Assembly (NCBI GenBank): GCA_023362775.1
Contig: JALMGJ010000008.1
Coordinates: 37,870,501-37,934,500, forward strand
DNA from: Charina bottae
Taxonomy: Eukaryota; Chordata; Lepidosauria; Squamata; Charinaidae
Direction of reading: 5' to 3'
Length of the DNA stretch: 64,000 bases
Part shown: piece after piece, positions 1-11,031 of the stretch
Layout of the letters: each line of letters begins with the position of its first letter
Position numbering within the stretch: position 1 is the first letter of the stretch
Position numbers and translations under genes: made by a program
The notes under the pieces: generated by a model
Database searches by the model: none
What the model was told of the DNA's origin: nothing
What the model saw: only the letters and a program-made list of their open reading frames with translations

Positions 1-510
1 CCCACCCTTGCTGAAGTACCATCTTCTCTTCGATTGGTACCATCTTCAGTCTGCTGTGAATGTGTGTGTATACACCACATTTCTGGAGAAGATCCCTACA
101 TTCTTGATTTCATCACAATATGTTGCTTATATGTGTGAACAATGATATAGCCCCAAACCTATATATAAACTCTGAGAACATATATCGCTAGGAAAATATT
201 TTTTTATTGTAGAAGAGAGAGGTTTTCAACTCTAGATCACTTTTCGAAAAGAAGAAATAATGAACACTACTGCAAATATAACACAAATTACAGTGTCATG
301 TATCTAAACAGATTAATTATAAATTGAGGACCAAGGAAAGGAGAGACTTTTTTTACAAAGAATGCATGACTGATCTGAGTAATTAATGCATCAAAGATGA
401 ATGGCCAGTTGCATTAATAATATTTCAGAACTACTCTTATCATCAAACCTCTAACAACCCAGGCCTGGTAGGTGGCCATGACTGAAAATCACTTTAAGCT
501 ACAGAGTCCA
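1..510. other. ARHGAP24 intron, nothing recognised
   Basis: AT-rich sequence with no splice-flanked coding segment and no repeat I recognise. The next ARHGAP24 exon downstream of 7224 is not here. Confidence 0.6.
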
Positions 511-600
511 TTTATTTATTAATTAATTTAGTTATTTATTTATCAGATTTCTAGCACTACCCATCTCCCTCCTCCATTTGCCTAACCTAGATTAATAATT
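511..600 (-). mobile_element. L2-type LINE 3' tail fragment
   Basis: Runs of TTTATTTAT followed by CTACCCATCTCCCTCCTCC are the reverse complement of the GGGAGATGGGCGG...AATAAATAAA 3' end seen in better copies here (near 59640). It is short and diverged. Confidence 0.5.
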
Positions 601-2620
601 CTTCATTTGGAGAAGATGTCATGCAAGGTGACTTGGGGATTTTTTTTCTCCACCATTAATACCACCAGCAGCAGTTGCAATGTTCCATTCACCAGACTGC
701 CATTTTGTATCTTTTACAATGCCCCGAGTATAACATGATCTGGGGACATTTTAGGAGTGGTGAGGAACAGCAGCTGTCACACGAGAAAAAGCAAAACAAA
801 ACAGAAAATATTGGACAAAAGTTATCCTCTTGGTAGGGGCAGCATGCTTGAAAGAAAATGCTCGCAATATTTTCCCTGAAAGGTCCCCTTTGAGAAAACG
901 TTAGCACATTTGTGCTCAAAACAATATCCTGAAGCAATTCTATTACAGAAAAAGGTCCATTTCTAATATGATTTGAAAAAATCCTTTGGACACTAGGATG
1001 CATTCCTTTTCCTTGTTCTTCTCCCTCAGAACTCTACTGCTCATAGAGAAATTGCAGTAAACTGCTGATATCAGCAAAGAAATGTGATTGTATCCATGCA
1101 GATTCCTTGGGGTATTCCATACGGTTTTACACTGGGTTAATCTTCAAAAATTAACCCGTTCCTTTTATTTATGGCACACCTCTATCTTAGTACTTTTGAT
1201 ACTTTTATCCCAACATAAAAATAACCACTTTTCCCCCTTCATTTTCTGGTACCACCTGCCAAGTTTTTAAGATTGCTTCTGGCTCTGATGAGGGAGATAC
1301 TGGTGCAGTCGTGCAATGAAAGGGACTGGCAATCCTGTGCTTGTGACCTTCCTTTAATATATAGCCAAAGGAAGCTGTTCTCCTTAACTGCTATTACTTT
1401 CAGAACAGAGGGCTGATTTCTTTGTTGAACCATGTAGGGTGGTAAACAGCTGACAATCTTGTTTTCTTATGAAGGTCCTGGGCAGATAAATTTAAAAAAA
1501 GGGAGGGGGAATGGAGTTTGGAGCTCATTGATGGTAAATTTATCAGTTAATCTTTTTCCCAAGTTCTGAACAAGCCAGGAATCTTTACAAAGTGGAGAAT
1601 AATGAAAGCTGAAAGCAGGCCAGTTCTGAGACCACAGCCTATACCCTCTAATGGATATATTGGCAATGGGCCCAGTATCAATGGAGCAGGTGACCGCAGG
1701 TGAGGACGTCCTACTGCTGGAGAAAGAGTCACAGAACCGCCCTGATATCAGCTGGCAGGAGCTAAAGAAACCCACTGGCTTCACACAAGCTCCAGGAGAA
1801 ATCAAATAGTTATAGGTATTTTGCTTCTACTCTCTGCTTTGCTTTAGGTTCCTGGCAAAGAGAGGATTCCTTGGTAAAGATTGTGTTTACACCCCTTGGA
1901 TTAGGCACAACTGGACTAGGAGAGAAAGCACTGCCAGCCATCAAAGAAAGAGGAAAAGAGGAAAAACAGCAGGAGAACTGGGAAAGAGGAACAGGATAAC
2001 ACGAGGATGAGGGTGGCACATAGGAGAGAAAGACAAGGATGAGAACATGGGGAACTTCATCCCTAGGGTATTTGAATTTCTTTCTGTAATGAGAAGTACA
2101 TCTGTCAAACTGAATCTCACCTAGTTTCCAATTTCTCCATCTTTAAGTAAGCTTAAGCATATTTCCATTTTATTTTGTGAATCTGCTATAAAAAGCATGA
2201 AAAGTTCAAATATAGAACCCATTGGGGAAATCTGAACCCAAGAAGCTAGTTTTGCATGGATGAAGATGGGAAATTATTTAATCAGACAAGGTAAGTTCAC
2301 AGTTGGTTCACTGATGCTAGATTTCTTGGACAAAACAGCCTTATGGTTATCAAACATTCAAGCTGTACTATTGATTACCTCCAGACTGTTGACATACTCT
2401 TTCAGAGAACTGAGTAAACCCATTAAGAAATGTAAGAAAACATAGACCTATCAACTCTGGACTTGTCTGCCAGCAAAACTTCTAGATTAATTTTCAGCTT
2501 TTTATTTTGTACAATGATCAGACTTATTCAAGAAACCTGCTGTTGAACAGGAGTATCATAGATGGTAACTGGTGCATGTCAACAGCTAGGATACTACCCA
2601 GTACACAGAATGGGCACCAT
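601..2620. other. Intron, no gene or repeat recognised
   Basis: Open frames here are short (112 aa or less), lack matching splice sites or family motifs, and overlap on both strands. I see no structured repeat. Confidence 0.55.
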
Positions 2621-2639
2621 GTGACATCAGTGTTGAGAA

Positions 2640-2840
2640 AGCTGCTGTGCAATGTTCTGCTGCTTGCTAATTGTTTTCTGAGATCAATTCAAACATTGAT
2701 TTTAATCTTCAAAGCTCTGAGCAGCTTATGACCTGTCTTCATAAGGGACAGCCTGTCTCATTATGAACCTGTTCAATTATTAAGATCTCCTGAAGAAGCC
2801 TTTTTGAAGACTGCCATTTCAGAAGCCCTCATGTCAGGCA
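2640..2840 (+). mobile_element. Old L2/CR1-type LINE fragment
   Basis: The reading LIFKALSSL, followed in shifted frames by a DSLSHYEPVQLLRSPEEA-like stretch, resembles the FKALHGL...YLRDRL segment near the C-terminus of L2 ORF2, as seen intact at 58632-59438. Stops and frame changes make it a fossil. Confidence 0.4.
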
Positions 2841-3141
2841 CACAGATGTAATATATATCTCGTTCAGATCCACAACATCCCCCTACTCTCTTGAGTTTCT
2901 GACACAACCCTTGTTCAGTTTGTCACCTAAAGTTATGAGGGCTTCAAACTGAGTGAACATGGGGTTGTGCAGACTGATTCCATATATCTTCCCATCTTGC
3001 CAATCCCTTATTCTCCTGGATGACCATTTATTCACCTTGAAGGTTTAAAGGAAAGATGTGCTGTACTTTCATTTCTCTGAGTTCAAGTATGTGTGATCAA
3101 AAATCCTAATAAGACAGGGCCCCAGATTTCTCAGACTTCTA

Positions 3142-3475
3142 AAAAAGGTAAAGGTACCCCCCGCACATTTGTGCAGTCGTGTCCGACTCTAGGGGCCGGT
3201 GCTCATCTCCGTTTGTTAGCCAAAGAGCCAGCGTTGTCCGAAGACGCTTCCACGGTCATGTGGCTGGCATGACACGCGCGGAACGCTGTTACCTACCCAC
3301 CGAAGTGGTACCTATTAATCTACTTGCATTTGCATGCTTTCGAATTGCTAGGTTGGCAAGAGCTGGGGCTAGTGCAGGAGCTCACTCTGCACGCAGGGCT
3401 AGAGATTCGAACCTCCGAACTTGCAATCTTCCGATCAACAAGCCTGGCGTCTTACCCGCTGAGCCACCACGCCCC
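3142..3475 (-). mobile_element. Sauria-type tRNA-derived SINE
   Basis: Read on the minus strand, it has a tRNA-like head (A-box-like TGGCTCAGCGGG, B box GGTTCGAATC), a body shared with three other copies in the window, and a 3' end AGTCGGACACGACTGCACAA followed by a short CCTTTA tail. The 9-bp duplication AGACTTCTA flanks it at 3133-3141 and 3476-3484. Transcription would be by RNA polymerase III. It has no coding capacity. Confidence 0.9.
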
Positions 3476-3484
3476 AGACTTCTA

Positions 3485-3619
3485 TTTGCATTTAAATAAA
3501 TCCAAGGCCTTCTTCAGGTCTGTTTATAGACTCCACTGTGGCTGGAGGCAAGTGGAGAGATGGACAGACAGGGACAGAATGTACAATCCCATAATCTACA
3601 TGGCATTGGTACATGTATT
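3485..3619. other. Intron between SINE and LINE fragment
   Basis: Short spacer with nothing recognised. Confidence 0.5.
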
Positions 3620-3850
3620 TTTATTGGCATTTATTTATTAAATTTAAATGCTGCAGAAGATGGCTTACAGTAAAAATGGGTCACAGACATAAGGAAAGTA
3701 TAAAAATAGGTCTATTAAAAATAAATAAAATCTCTGCCTTCTAAAGGCCAGGCAAAAGGGGTGTGTCTTGACTATTCTTCTAAAGCAGAAAGGATGGGAG
3801 TCAAATACTACTTCTGAGGCAATACATTCCACAGGGGACTGATTAATTAA
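3620..3850 (-). mobile_element. Degenerate L2/CR1-type LINE 3' fragment
   Basis: On the minus strand the reading LWNVLPQK followed by a TPILSALEE-like segment recalls the LWNNLPPEVR...FRKNLKT C-terminal motif of L2 ORF2, ending in an AATAAATAAA-type tail. It is strongly diverged, with in-frame stops. Confidence 0.42.
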
Positions 3851-4478
3851 TAAATTCCTGTTTCACCTGGATTCTCATTTTTCTGACCTTTAGTTTGTTT
3901 CAGCCTTTTTCAGTATTAGTCTGTAAATTCAGAAGAAAAAAAGTCTTGCATGAACATTGAGACTCATTTTTGTATACCTTTCTCTTACCATTTGCAGTTT
4001 TAGTGTGTCTAATATATGTATTTTTTGAAAATATTGTCCTTAATGTTATACTTTTGTAAATATTTCCCCATTATGTATTTAACGAATATTTTCCTAATCA
4101 TGCTTTTTATGAGTATTTTTGAGTTGCATATGTTATTAAATTTTGAATAGTTAGGATTTCAACACCCAAGTGTACCCATCCTTGAGGAAGAAAAACTCAG
4201 ACTGAACTATTTTTTAAAATTCCTTTACATTTTTCAGTTTAGCTGTCAACTTAAGACTTAAATGGTAGGGTTTTATGCTTTTAACACATCTATATTTTGA
4301 TTAGTTGTGATAGTTTTTAGCAGAGGGGTAGTATAAAAACAAACAAAACGACATTCCAAAATATTGGATTCTCTCTCCCAGCAGACAATCATATTCACTA
4401 GAAAACAAATTAAACAAACGTCCCCAAAGCTTAAGTCCCATGGTGTCAAAAAAGTTAACCTGGTACTCCCTGTTCTCG
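3851..4478. other. Intron, AT-rich, nothing recognised
   Basis: No coding exon, repeat or RNA gene recognised. Confidence 0.55.
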
Positions 4479-4486
4479 ATCTATTC

Positions 4487-4787
4487 CAGAGCTTTCCAAA
4501 CTTTCAACGTTGGCCACACACACCAACAGCGGCGGCGTGGCGGCGGTGTCCTGGTCTGTAGCACAGAAAACCCAGAAGCGCTGATGGGGGGAACTGAAAG
4601 AAGCGGCACCCCTGCCAATCAGCGCCACCGCTGCTGCTGCGCTGCTGCCGCCAGTGGCGGCAGCACTGAATAGGGGGGTGCCACTCCTTTCGGTTCCCCC
4701 ATCAGCACTTCCGGGTTTTTGCATGACACAGCAGGACACCGCAGGCGACACAGTAGTGTGTCGCGACACACACTTTGGAAAGCTATG
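4487..4787. mobile_element. Non-autonomous hAT element (family A, copy 1, 301 bp)
   Basis: Terminal inverted repeats CAGAGCTTTCCAAAC and CATAGCTTTCCAAAGT (right end reverse-complemented) bound a GC-rich, CpG-rich interior containing the palindrome GTGTCGCGACACAC. A perfect 8-bp target duplication ATCTATTC occupies 4479-4486 and 4788-4795. The 8-bp duplication and CA-G termini are typical of hAT elements. No transposase is encoded; overlapping small ORFs on both strands are composition artefacts. Confidence 0.92.
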
Positions 4788-4795
4788 ATCTATTC

Positions 4796-7223
4796 TATGC
4801 TATCTGGGCTAATGAAATCTACAGTCCAAAACATCTGGAGCAGCAGTTTCCAAACTTTTATTTTATGTGGACAATTACATTGCCATTGAAAGTTTTTGCT
4901 GATCACCATGTAGGCAAACATCACAACATGAGTATCCCCTCAACTGGCCTCTGTGGATAAAAAAAATATTTTAAAACTATCTACATTTTTTTAAATATTT
5001 TGTGAGATCACCAAATCCTGCGAGATTTAAGTACAATGAAATTTCAGGCAAAAACAGAAAAGTCTCAAGATTTGGCAGTTATATAAGATCTTAACAGCTT
5101 TTTAAAAGATCTTTTTAGTTTGGCAGCTGTGTGACACACCACCAGCAGTATTCTTTCAAACTACCACCAACGGTCTGTTGACTACAGGATCACTTTTCTA
5201 GGTGGCACCAGGTTTATCTATATACTTTTGCTCTAGAATGCATGGTAGTCTTAATAGCTTCTGATCTGTTCTCTCAAAAGCCATTAAAGGTCTAGAATAC
5301 TAAATACCATCACACTTCCCCTTCTCATTTCTTAACAAAGAGGCACGAAGAAAGATCCTTGATACAGTTTCTGTTCTGGACATCAATTGAGGGAGACTAA
5401 ATTGTCCTTTCTTGATCTTTGTCATCACTTTGATCCTCAAAATTGCTGAGAAATGGGATATTTAATTCCGACTTAGTCAGATGTGCCAGATCAAATGCCA
5501 TTTTTTGGCCAGTAGGGTCTGTTATGTTCAGTTTTGAGCTATCATTTATTATGGCTCAGCTGAGATGGCCCTGATGCTCTGATTTTCACTATCTGTGGTG
5601 GAAAATGATTGAGGGAGTGGTCTGTATATCTCCAACAATATAATCCACATGCTGAAATGAAGTAAATTGAAAATTATCCTCAAAAGAAATCCACCCTCAC
5701 TGGAGTCTTCCAGTTCCATAGCCTGCTTCAAAATGTCATTGGAGATGAATTTGGAGGGTCATTTGTAGAAAGGAATTGATCTTTAAGAGACTACCAAAAT
5801 ATTTCTTATATCCCTTGAGGTATCACTGAATTTTGCCTAGAGCAAAATTTATTTTAAAAAAATGAGAAATGTATTAAAAAAAACCTCTACAAGGATGTCA
5901 GGAATGTTGAGATAATTTATTATGTTTCTGGGAAGTGTTAGAAAAAAAAGGTATCTACTTTTTTAAAAAAATTAACAACAAAGAGGCTTCTTTAAATAGT
6001 TCATTGCAATTGTATAATCTCAAGGCTGTACAGTGTTGCAAACCCATAGATGTTCATGTTTTACTGCTAAATACAATTCGGAAATGACTGATGCATATGA
6101 TACGAACCCTTGCATACCTGATCATTACACATAGAGTGAAACTCTGAAACTAGCTCACAGCCCATTATTTATTTCATTTCTTCCAAGTTTATTTTAATGG
6201 AAATAAAATTGAATGACACTAGCAAAAGGCTAGCAATAAAGGGATCACCGAGTTACTCGTGACCCAAAGCAGGATCTTATTTCTTAAATCTTATCTCAGA
6301 TCTGTACAATAATGACATTTGGTTTCTTGGGTTCCCCCACCCCCCAATGCTATCTCTTTTTGTATTAATACATGTACATATTTTTTCAAGGCTGCATGCC
6401 AAAGAATAGACTTCCTCCAGAGATGAAGGGTCATTAACTGTCACAGGTAAGGGGAAAGTAATCAAAACTAAGTGATCTGAAAATACCTGATCTTGAGGCA
6501 ATTGGTGGCGTGTGTGCTTGCTCATATGCCCAATCTCTGAGTGTCATTGGGCTAGCCAAATGGGCCAATTCTGGGGAACTCTTTTTTAAAACTAACACCC
6601 TGCCTGCTCTTCCCTTCAATAACACACATTTTGCACTTCCACCACCAGCAGCTGTGCTAGACACACATGCATGCACACACATGTTCAGTGAAAATCCTAC
6701 ACATTGATTAAAAGTGCAATATTAAGCAGATGAGATGGGAGAACAAGAGTGAAATGGTTTTTTTGCAGCAGAGAAATGAAAAAAATGAGCTGCAGAATGC
6801 ATGCAAGCAAAATCACACAGCAAAACGTTAACCGAGAGGATCAGATTGTACTGCAAACCTTTTCAGCTCACCAACCCTTTTCAGATCCAAATGCCCTGTT
6901 TTTAGCTTTATCTCTGACCATTTCTTCCATGTTTAAATGGAAGCATGTGTCCTTGATGCCTGACTGATTTTTATAGCTCCCATGCACTGTGATTTTTAAA
7001 CCCAGTTAAACCTTTTCCACCCTATTTGTTTCCACTCATGGGTTTGCAAAACTGAGGGAAAAAATAATGATGATCTTGTGACAATAAATCAAGGTGAAAT
7101 AAACATAAGCCTAGCAATCCTTTTATTGTTTCACATCCTTTGTTTCTGAATTTCTATTAAACAGACATTTCTGCTTTCTTACATTCCCAGCCCATATAGA
7201 AAGGAAAAGAAGAGTGTACCTAC
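4796..7223. other. Intron 3' of the short first exon, nothing firm recognised
   Basis: Mostly AT-rich unique-looking sequence on the downstream side of the 7224 donor. No further splice-flanked coding segment was found. Confidence 0.55.
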
Positions 7224-7335
7224 CTTTTCGGAAGCTAAAACATCGCTTAATCTTCCTGTAAGTAGTTTTGGGAACAAAGGGGGAAGATGCCAGGGCACCT
7301 GAGGCGCGAACCCCCGTATTCCTGTCTTCAGGCAT
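7224..7335 (-). CDS. ARHGAP24: ARHGAP24 alternative first coding exon (short, PH-less isoform)
   Basis: ARHGAP24 (FilGAP) is a RhoGAP that stimulates GTP hydrolysis mainly on Rac and binds filamin A. This exon gives 37 codons plus one base. The peptide starts MPEDRNTG and ends KRCFSFRK, with the next glycine split by the splice. It closely resembles, from memory, the N-terminus of the human PH-less isoform (MPEDRN..., ...KRCFSFRKG). The donor on the minus strand reads AAAAG|GTAGGTAC, close to consensus. Two ATGs are adjacent, at 7338-7336 and 7335-7333. I chose the second because it has A at -3 while the first has C, and because the human protein as I recall it begins MPEDRN. Starting at the first adds one Met. 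The C-terminal part is basic (RKIKR) with no PH residues. The next exon should lie below position 1. Family assignment is from recalled protein sequence, not a search. Confidence 0.88.
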
Positions 7336-7390
7336 CATGCGGGCCTGAGAAAGAGTTGCTAGCCAAAAGCAGATGTTAAAGACTACTTTG

Positions 7391-7398
7391 TGATGTCA
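7391..7398. promoter_or_regulatory. CRE/AP-1-like site TGATGTCA
   Basis: An 8-bp TGATGTCA lies about 55 bp upstream of the start codons of the short ARHGAP24 exon. It is one mismatch from a palindromic CRE (TGACGTCA). Position is suggestive, but a single 8-mer is weak evidence. Confidence 0.3.
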
Positions 7399-8384
7399 TG
7401 GTGCAATCAATCATTCTCATTGACTACCGTTGTATTCTCATCTCCACTCCTGAGTATCTCAAATTGATGATGTTCTCCGTCTTGGCTGAATTTGGCTATG
7501 GAACACTTTCAAGAAAAAGGTGCTTGTCCCTTCTTTGCTAGTGATTTTCAGGTGGTTTCGTTTCAGTCTTCCTTGCTCCTTCTCGTGAGCTTCTGATTTT
7601 ATTTCCTGCTGAATGGCAACAATGTCCTACCACCCTGACAAAAGAATCTCAACACCAAGGTTCATCGTTCGTGAAAGGGACCTTATGGGTGTTTCGTGGC
7701 ATGGTTTGGGGAAACAGTGCCTCTTCTCAGCTGGAACTGTACAGGGTGGAGCAATTGGGAAGGGGGGGGCATAGACTCCAGTGGGAAAGGTCAGCAAATA
7801 GCAGTGCATAAGCGGAAGAGGAGAACAATGACCAAAATGACCCCAAAGGATTGCGTTGGAGGCTCCTGGATGACTCCTTTTTATCTCGGTAAAGAGGGGA
7901 CAAAAATCATGACAGCATCTCCCCAAAGGCTACATTTGTCCATTATGGATGCTCTTCAAAGAGCTTCTTCTTTTTTTCCTAATTATTATGCAAGAAAATG
8001 CTTTCCTTTTAGATAGTCTGGATGATTTGTTGCCTTCCTCTCTCCCAGCTCCTGTGGCAAACGCATCAGGCTCTGTAGGATCAGCCGTTCATCAGCACCA
8101 CCTCTAAGTTCCTCTGTCTCGGCTGAAGCATGCCCGCCTCTTCCAAGAGATGTCAGTGCCAATATTCTCCCTGTCCAACTATTCTCAGTGGAAGGGTTTC
8201 AAAGGCGGCGGCGGCTGCTGCTGGCGCTGCTCCTTCGACCACCGCTTCTGCTTTCTGCTCCAGCCTGCTGCATGCGTGTGGCAGGTGCGAGCAAAACAAT
8301 ATAAAGGAGGAAAAGCGAGCCTGTGCAGCTTCTGCAGTGTTGATTTTCTAAAATGTTGACTTTGACTTGACTTCAAAGAAATGT

Positions 8385-8390
8385 CACGTG
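8385..8390. promoter_or_regulatory. E-box CACGTG
   Basis: A palindromic CACGTG sits about 1.05 kb upstream of the short-isoform start codon, beside the locally GC-rich block. It could bind bHLH-zip factors, but a 6-mer alone is weak evidence. Confidence 0.25.
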
Positions 8391-8420
8391 TGGCAGCTTT
8401 AAGAGCCCCTTGGCTTCTCA

Positions 8421-9620
8421 CAGAAGCGTCCCACTCCCCCTCGCCTGTCCCATTAATCTTTCCCGCTCCTTGGTCCCTTCTACTTCCATGCTATTTCTAC
8501 TTTCATGCTGTGTAATCAAAGCTTATTTTTCCTCATGTCAAGAGCAGCAACAAAAATGTCATCTTTTAAATCTAATTAGGAAAGAATTTAATTCACAGAG
8601 AAACAGTCAGGGAACTGGAATTTTGGCCAATGCTGTTAAGGCTGTTTTTGGTATCTTCTTTGTCTTCCCTGTCCATGAACAATCTGCTTCCAGAGGGTTT
8701 CTCTTCCACTACCCCCTTGCTGATACAAGTTAACATCACAGTTTAATAAACCAGTTAATAATTTGCAGAGCGTCTGCTCTGTGATCTCGGCCACTGCACT
8801 TTTCCTGCCAGAAGGTCAACCCCAAATATTAGGATTTTACCAAAGGGCACACATGCATACTTCTAACCGTTTAGAAAACACGCTTTCCATTCCAGTGAGA
8901 TGGGATGGTGGATGCACAAGTCTTGAAGTGCACAGGCAAAGCAGAATTTTTCCTCCAGGTCTTTCTTTGCTCCTTTCATTTCAAGCCAGATTTTTATCAC
9001 AGAGCTGCACAATTTGAAACCCCTCACTGCTCTCCAGCCAGTCGTGTCTGGTAACCCAGGACAAGGTTGATAAATTTTGTATTTTTGACTCCCATGTAGA
9101 ATTTCAAAAATGATAGGAAGGTGGAGCTGGCAAGCAATCGAAAGGCAACCATACATGACTTAGTTCTGCTTAGTAGGTTAAATGTTGCAGACTTAGCTTA
9201 AATGTATGGAAATTTAAAAAGCAGAAAGATGAAGAAGACAAAAGAGCATTTAAAATAATTTCGGAAACTGCCTTTTATCTAGGTAGATTATTTTTCCATC
9301 TAGCCCAGCCTTGTCTACTCTGACTGATGGCAGCCTTCCAGGGCCTGTGGCTAAGAAGTGTCTTTGCCTCCACCTTCTATTTAGAATATTTTTCCTAGCA
9401 ATATCAGACACTGAATCTGCAACCTTATGCATGCAAAGCAATGCACAATCACTAAGCTAGGGTATCTCCACAAAATGGGATGCATCACTACAACAAAAGA
9501 GAAGACTGGATTTGTTGGGTCAGATTCAGCTCTATCTCATCTGCAGCTACATGCCCCTGGATACAGTGTAAGACATTGGTCTTTCCCATGGATTATCTTT
9601 AATAAAGAGCATTCAGAAGC
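8421..9620. other. Intron between short-isoform promoter region and RTE fragment
   Basis: No recognised exon or repeat. ORFs are 107 aa or shorter and unremarkable. Confidence 0.5.
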
Positions 9621-9639
9621 ATGTGTCTTCTGCAAACTC

Positions 9640-10540
9640 ACATTTTATATTGGTACCAAAACTACTCCCCTTATTTATTCAATCTATATGCTGAATATAT
9701 ATTAAGGAAAGCTGGAATGGAAGAACATGAGCATGATTTTAAAACTGGAGGAAGAAACACCAATATCCTGCGCTATGCTGATGACACTACACTGACAGCC
9801 AAAAATGCAAAGGATCTGCAAGCCTAGTACTAAAAGCCAAAGAGCACAGTGGAAAAAAAATTGGACTAAGATTAAACATAAAGAAGACCAAACTAATGTC
9901 AATAGGTAGAAAAATCACCCTTAGCGTTGGCAGTGAAGATATCAAAGTGGTGGATAGCTTTTGTATTTAAGGATCAACCATCAACAGTAAAGGAACAAGC
10001 AGTCAAGAAATATGCCGCAGACTAGCACTTGGTAGAGCAGCCATGAAGGCCTTGGAAAAGATATTCAAATGCCATGATGTGTCTACACTTACAAAGATCA
10101 GAATCATGCAAATCATGGTATTCCCTGTGACACTCTATAGAAGCAAAAATTGGACTTTGAAGAAGCAAGATAGGAAGAGTATTGACACCTTTGAACTTTG
10201 GTGTTGGAGAAGACTCCTGAGAATACCGTGGACAGACAAGAAAACAAACAAATGGATCATCAAACAAGTCAACCCAGAGTTCTCACTCGAGTCACAAATG
10301 ACCAGGCTCAAATTAACCTACTTCGGGCACATTATGTGAAGACCCAGCTCTCTGGCGAAGGCTCTAATGCTGGGAAAGGTGTGAAAGGAAAGAGAAGAAG
10401 CAGATGACCAGCAGCAAGGTGGATGGACTCACAGTGGCAAGGAGTGCACCATTGGGAGACCTGAAAGAACAGATTAGGAGTAGAACGTCATGGAGAAAAT
10501 CTATGTGGTTGCTAGGAATTGAAAATGACTTGATAGCACT
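9640..10540 (+). mobile_element. 5'-truncated, decayed RTE-clade LINE fragment
   Basis: A reading SPYLFNLYAEYILRKAG precedes the reverse transcriptase motif C, RYADDTTL (codons YADD at 9774-9785). A downstream block in another frame reads MVFPVTLYRSKNWTLKK and TFELWCWRRLLRIPWT, the C-terminal region conserved in RTE/BovB LINEs. Stops and frameshifts (for example at 9826 and 9970) break it. The end passes directly into a (TATG)n tract. It is a different, older subfamily than the copy at 37506-39235. Confidence 0.82.
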
Positions 10541-10574
10541 GTATGTATGTATGTACTGTATGCATGTATGTATG

Positions 10575-10604
<30 letters not shown>
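10541..10604 (+). repeat. (TATG)n microsatellite
   Basis: About 60 bp of near-perfect TATG repeats at the 3' end of the RTE fragment, probably grown from its tail. Confidence 0.9.
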
Positions 10605-10605
<1 letters not shown>

Positions 10606-10679
10606 TTTATATGGAAGCCCATCTCACTTGCGTGTGACTCTGGGTGGTATTCATAGTTAAAACACAACTAACAATTAGA

Positions 10680-11020
10680 CTAGGGGGCGTGGTGGCTCAG
10701 CGGGTAAGACGCCAGGCTTGTCGATCGGAAGATCGCAAGTTCGGAGGTTCGAATCCCTAGCCCCGCGTGACGGAGTGAGCTCCCGCACTAGCCCCAGCTC
10801 TTGCCAACCTAGCAATTCGAAAGCATGCAAATGCAAGTAGATTAATAGGTACCACTTTGGTGGAAAGGTAACAGCGTTCCACGCGTGTCATGCCAGCCAC
10901 ATGACCGTGGAAGCGTCTTCGGACAACGCTGGCTCTTCGGCTAACAAACGGAGATGAGCACCGGCCCCTAGAGTCGGACACGACTGCACAAATGTGCGGG
11001 GGAACCTTTACCTTTACCTT
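10680..11020 (+). mobile_element. Sauria-type SINE, full length
   Basis: The tRNA-like head GGGGCGTGGTGGCTCAGCGG includes an A box, and the B box is GGTTCGAATCC. The body is conserved, and the BovB-like 3' end AGAGTCGGACACGACTG is followed by ACCTTT repeats. An 11-bp duplication TAACAATTAGA flanks it at 10669-10679 and 11021-11031. The good preservation suggests a fairly young insertion. Confidence 0.94.
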
Positions 11021-11031
11021 TAACAATTAGA

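Larger units (their letters stand above)
7336..8420 (-). promoter_or_regulatory. ARHGAP24: Probable 5' UTR and promoter region of the short ARHGAP24 isoform
   Basis: This is the sequence immediately upstream (minus strand) of the alternative first coding exon. It is relatively repeat-free and richer in CpG than the surrounding intron around 8195-8290. Visible motifs are a CRE/AP-1-like TGATGTCA at 7391-7398, a GGC/CTG-rich run at about 8203-8225, and a palindromic E-box CACGTG at 8385-8390. A TATAAAG string near 8300 is in plus orientation, so it would not serve the minus-strand gene. An internal exon acceptor cannot be excluded. No transcription start site can be placed from sequence alone. 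Promoter function is inferred only from position next to a first coding exon. Confidence 0.45.

Noticed and set aside
10680..10765. Possible tRNA gene (A and B boxes at SINE heads)
   Set aside because: The boxes belong to Sauria SINE heads present in five copies; the cloverleaf is imperfect and the body continues as SINE.
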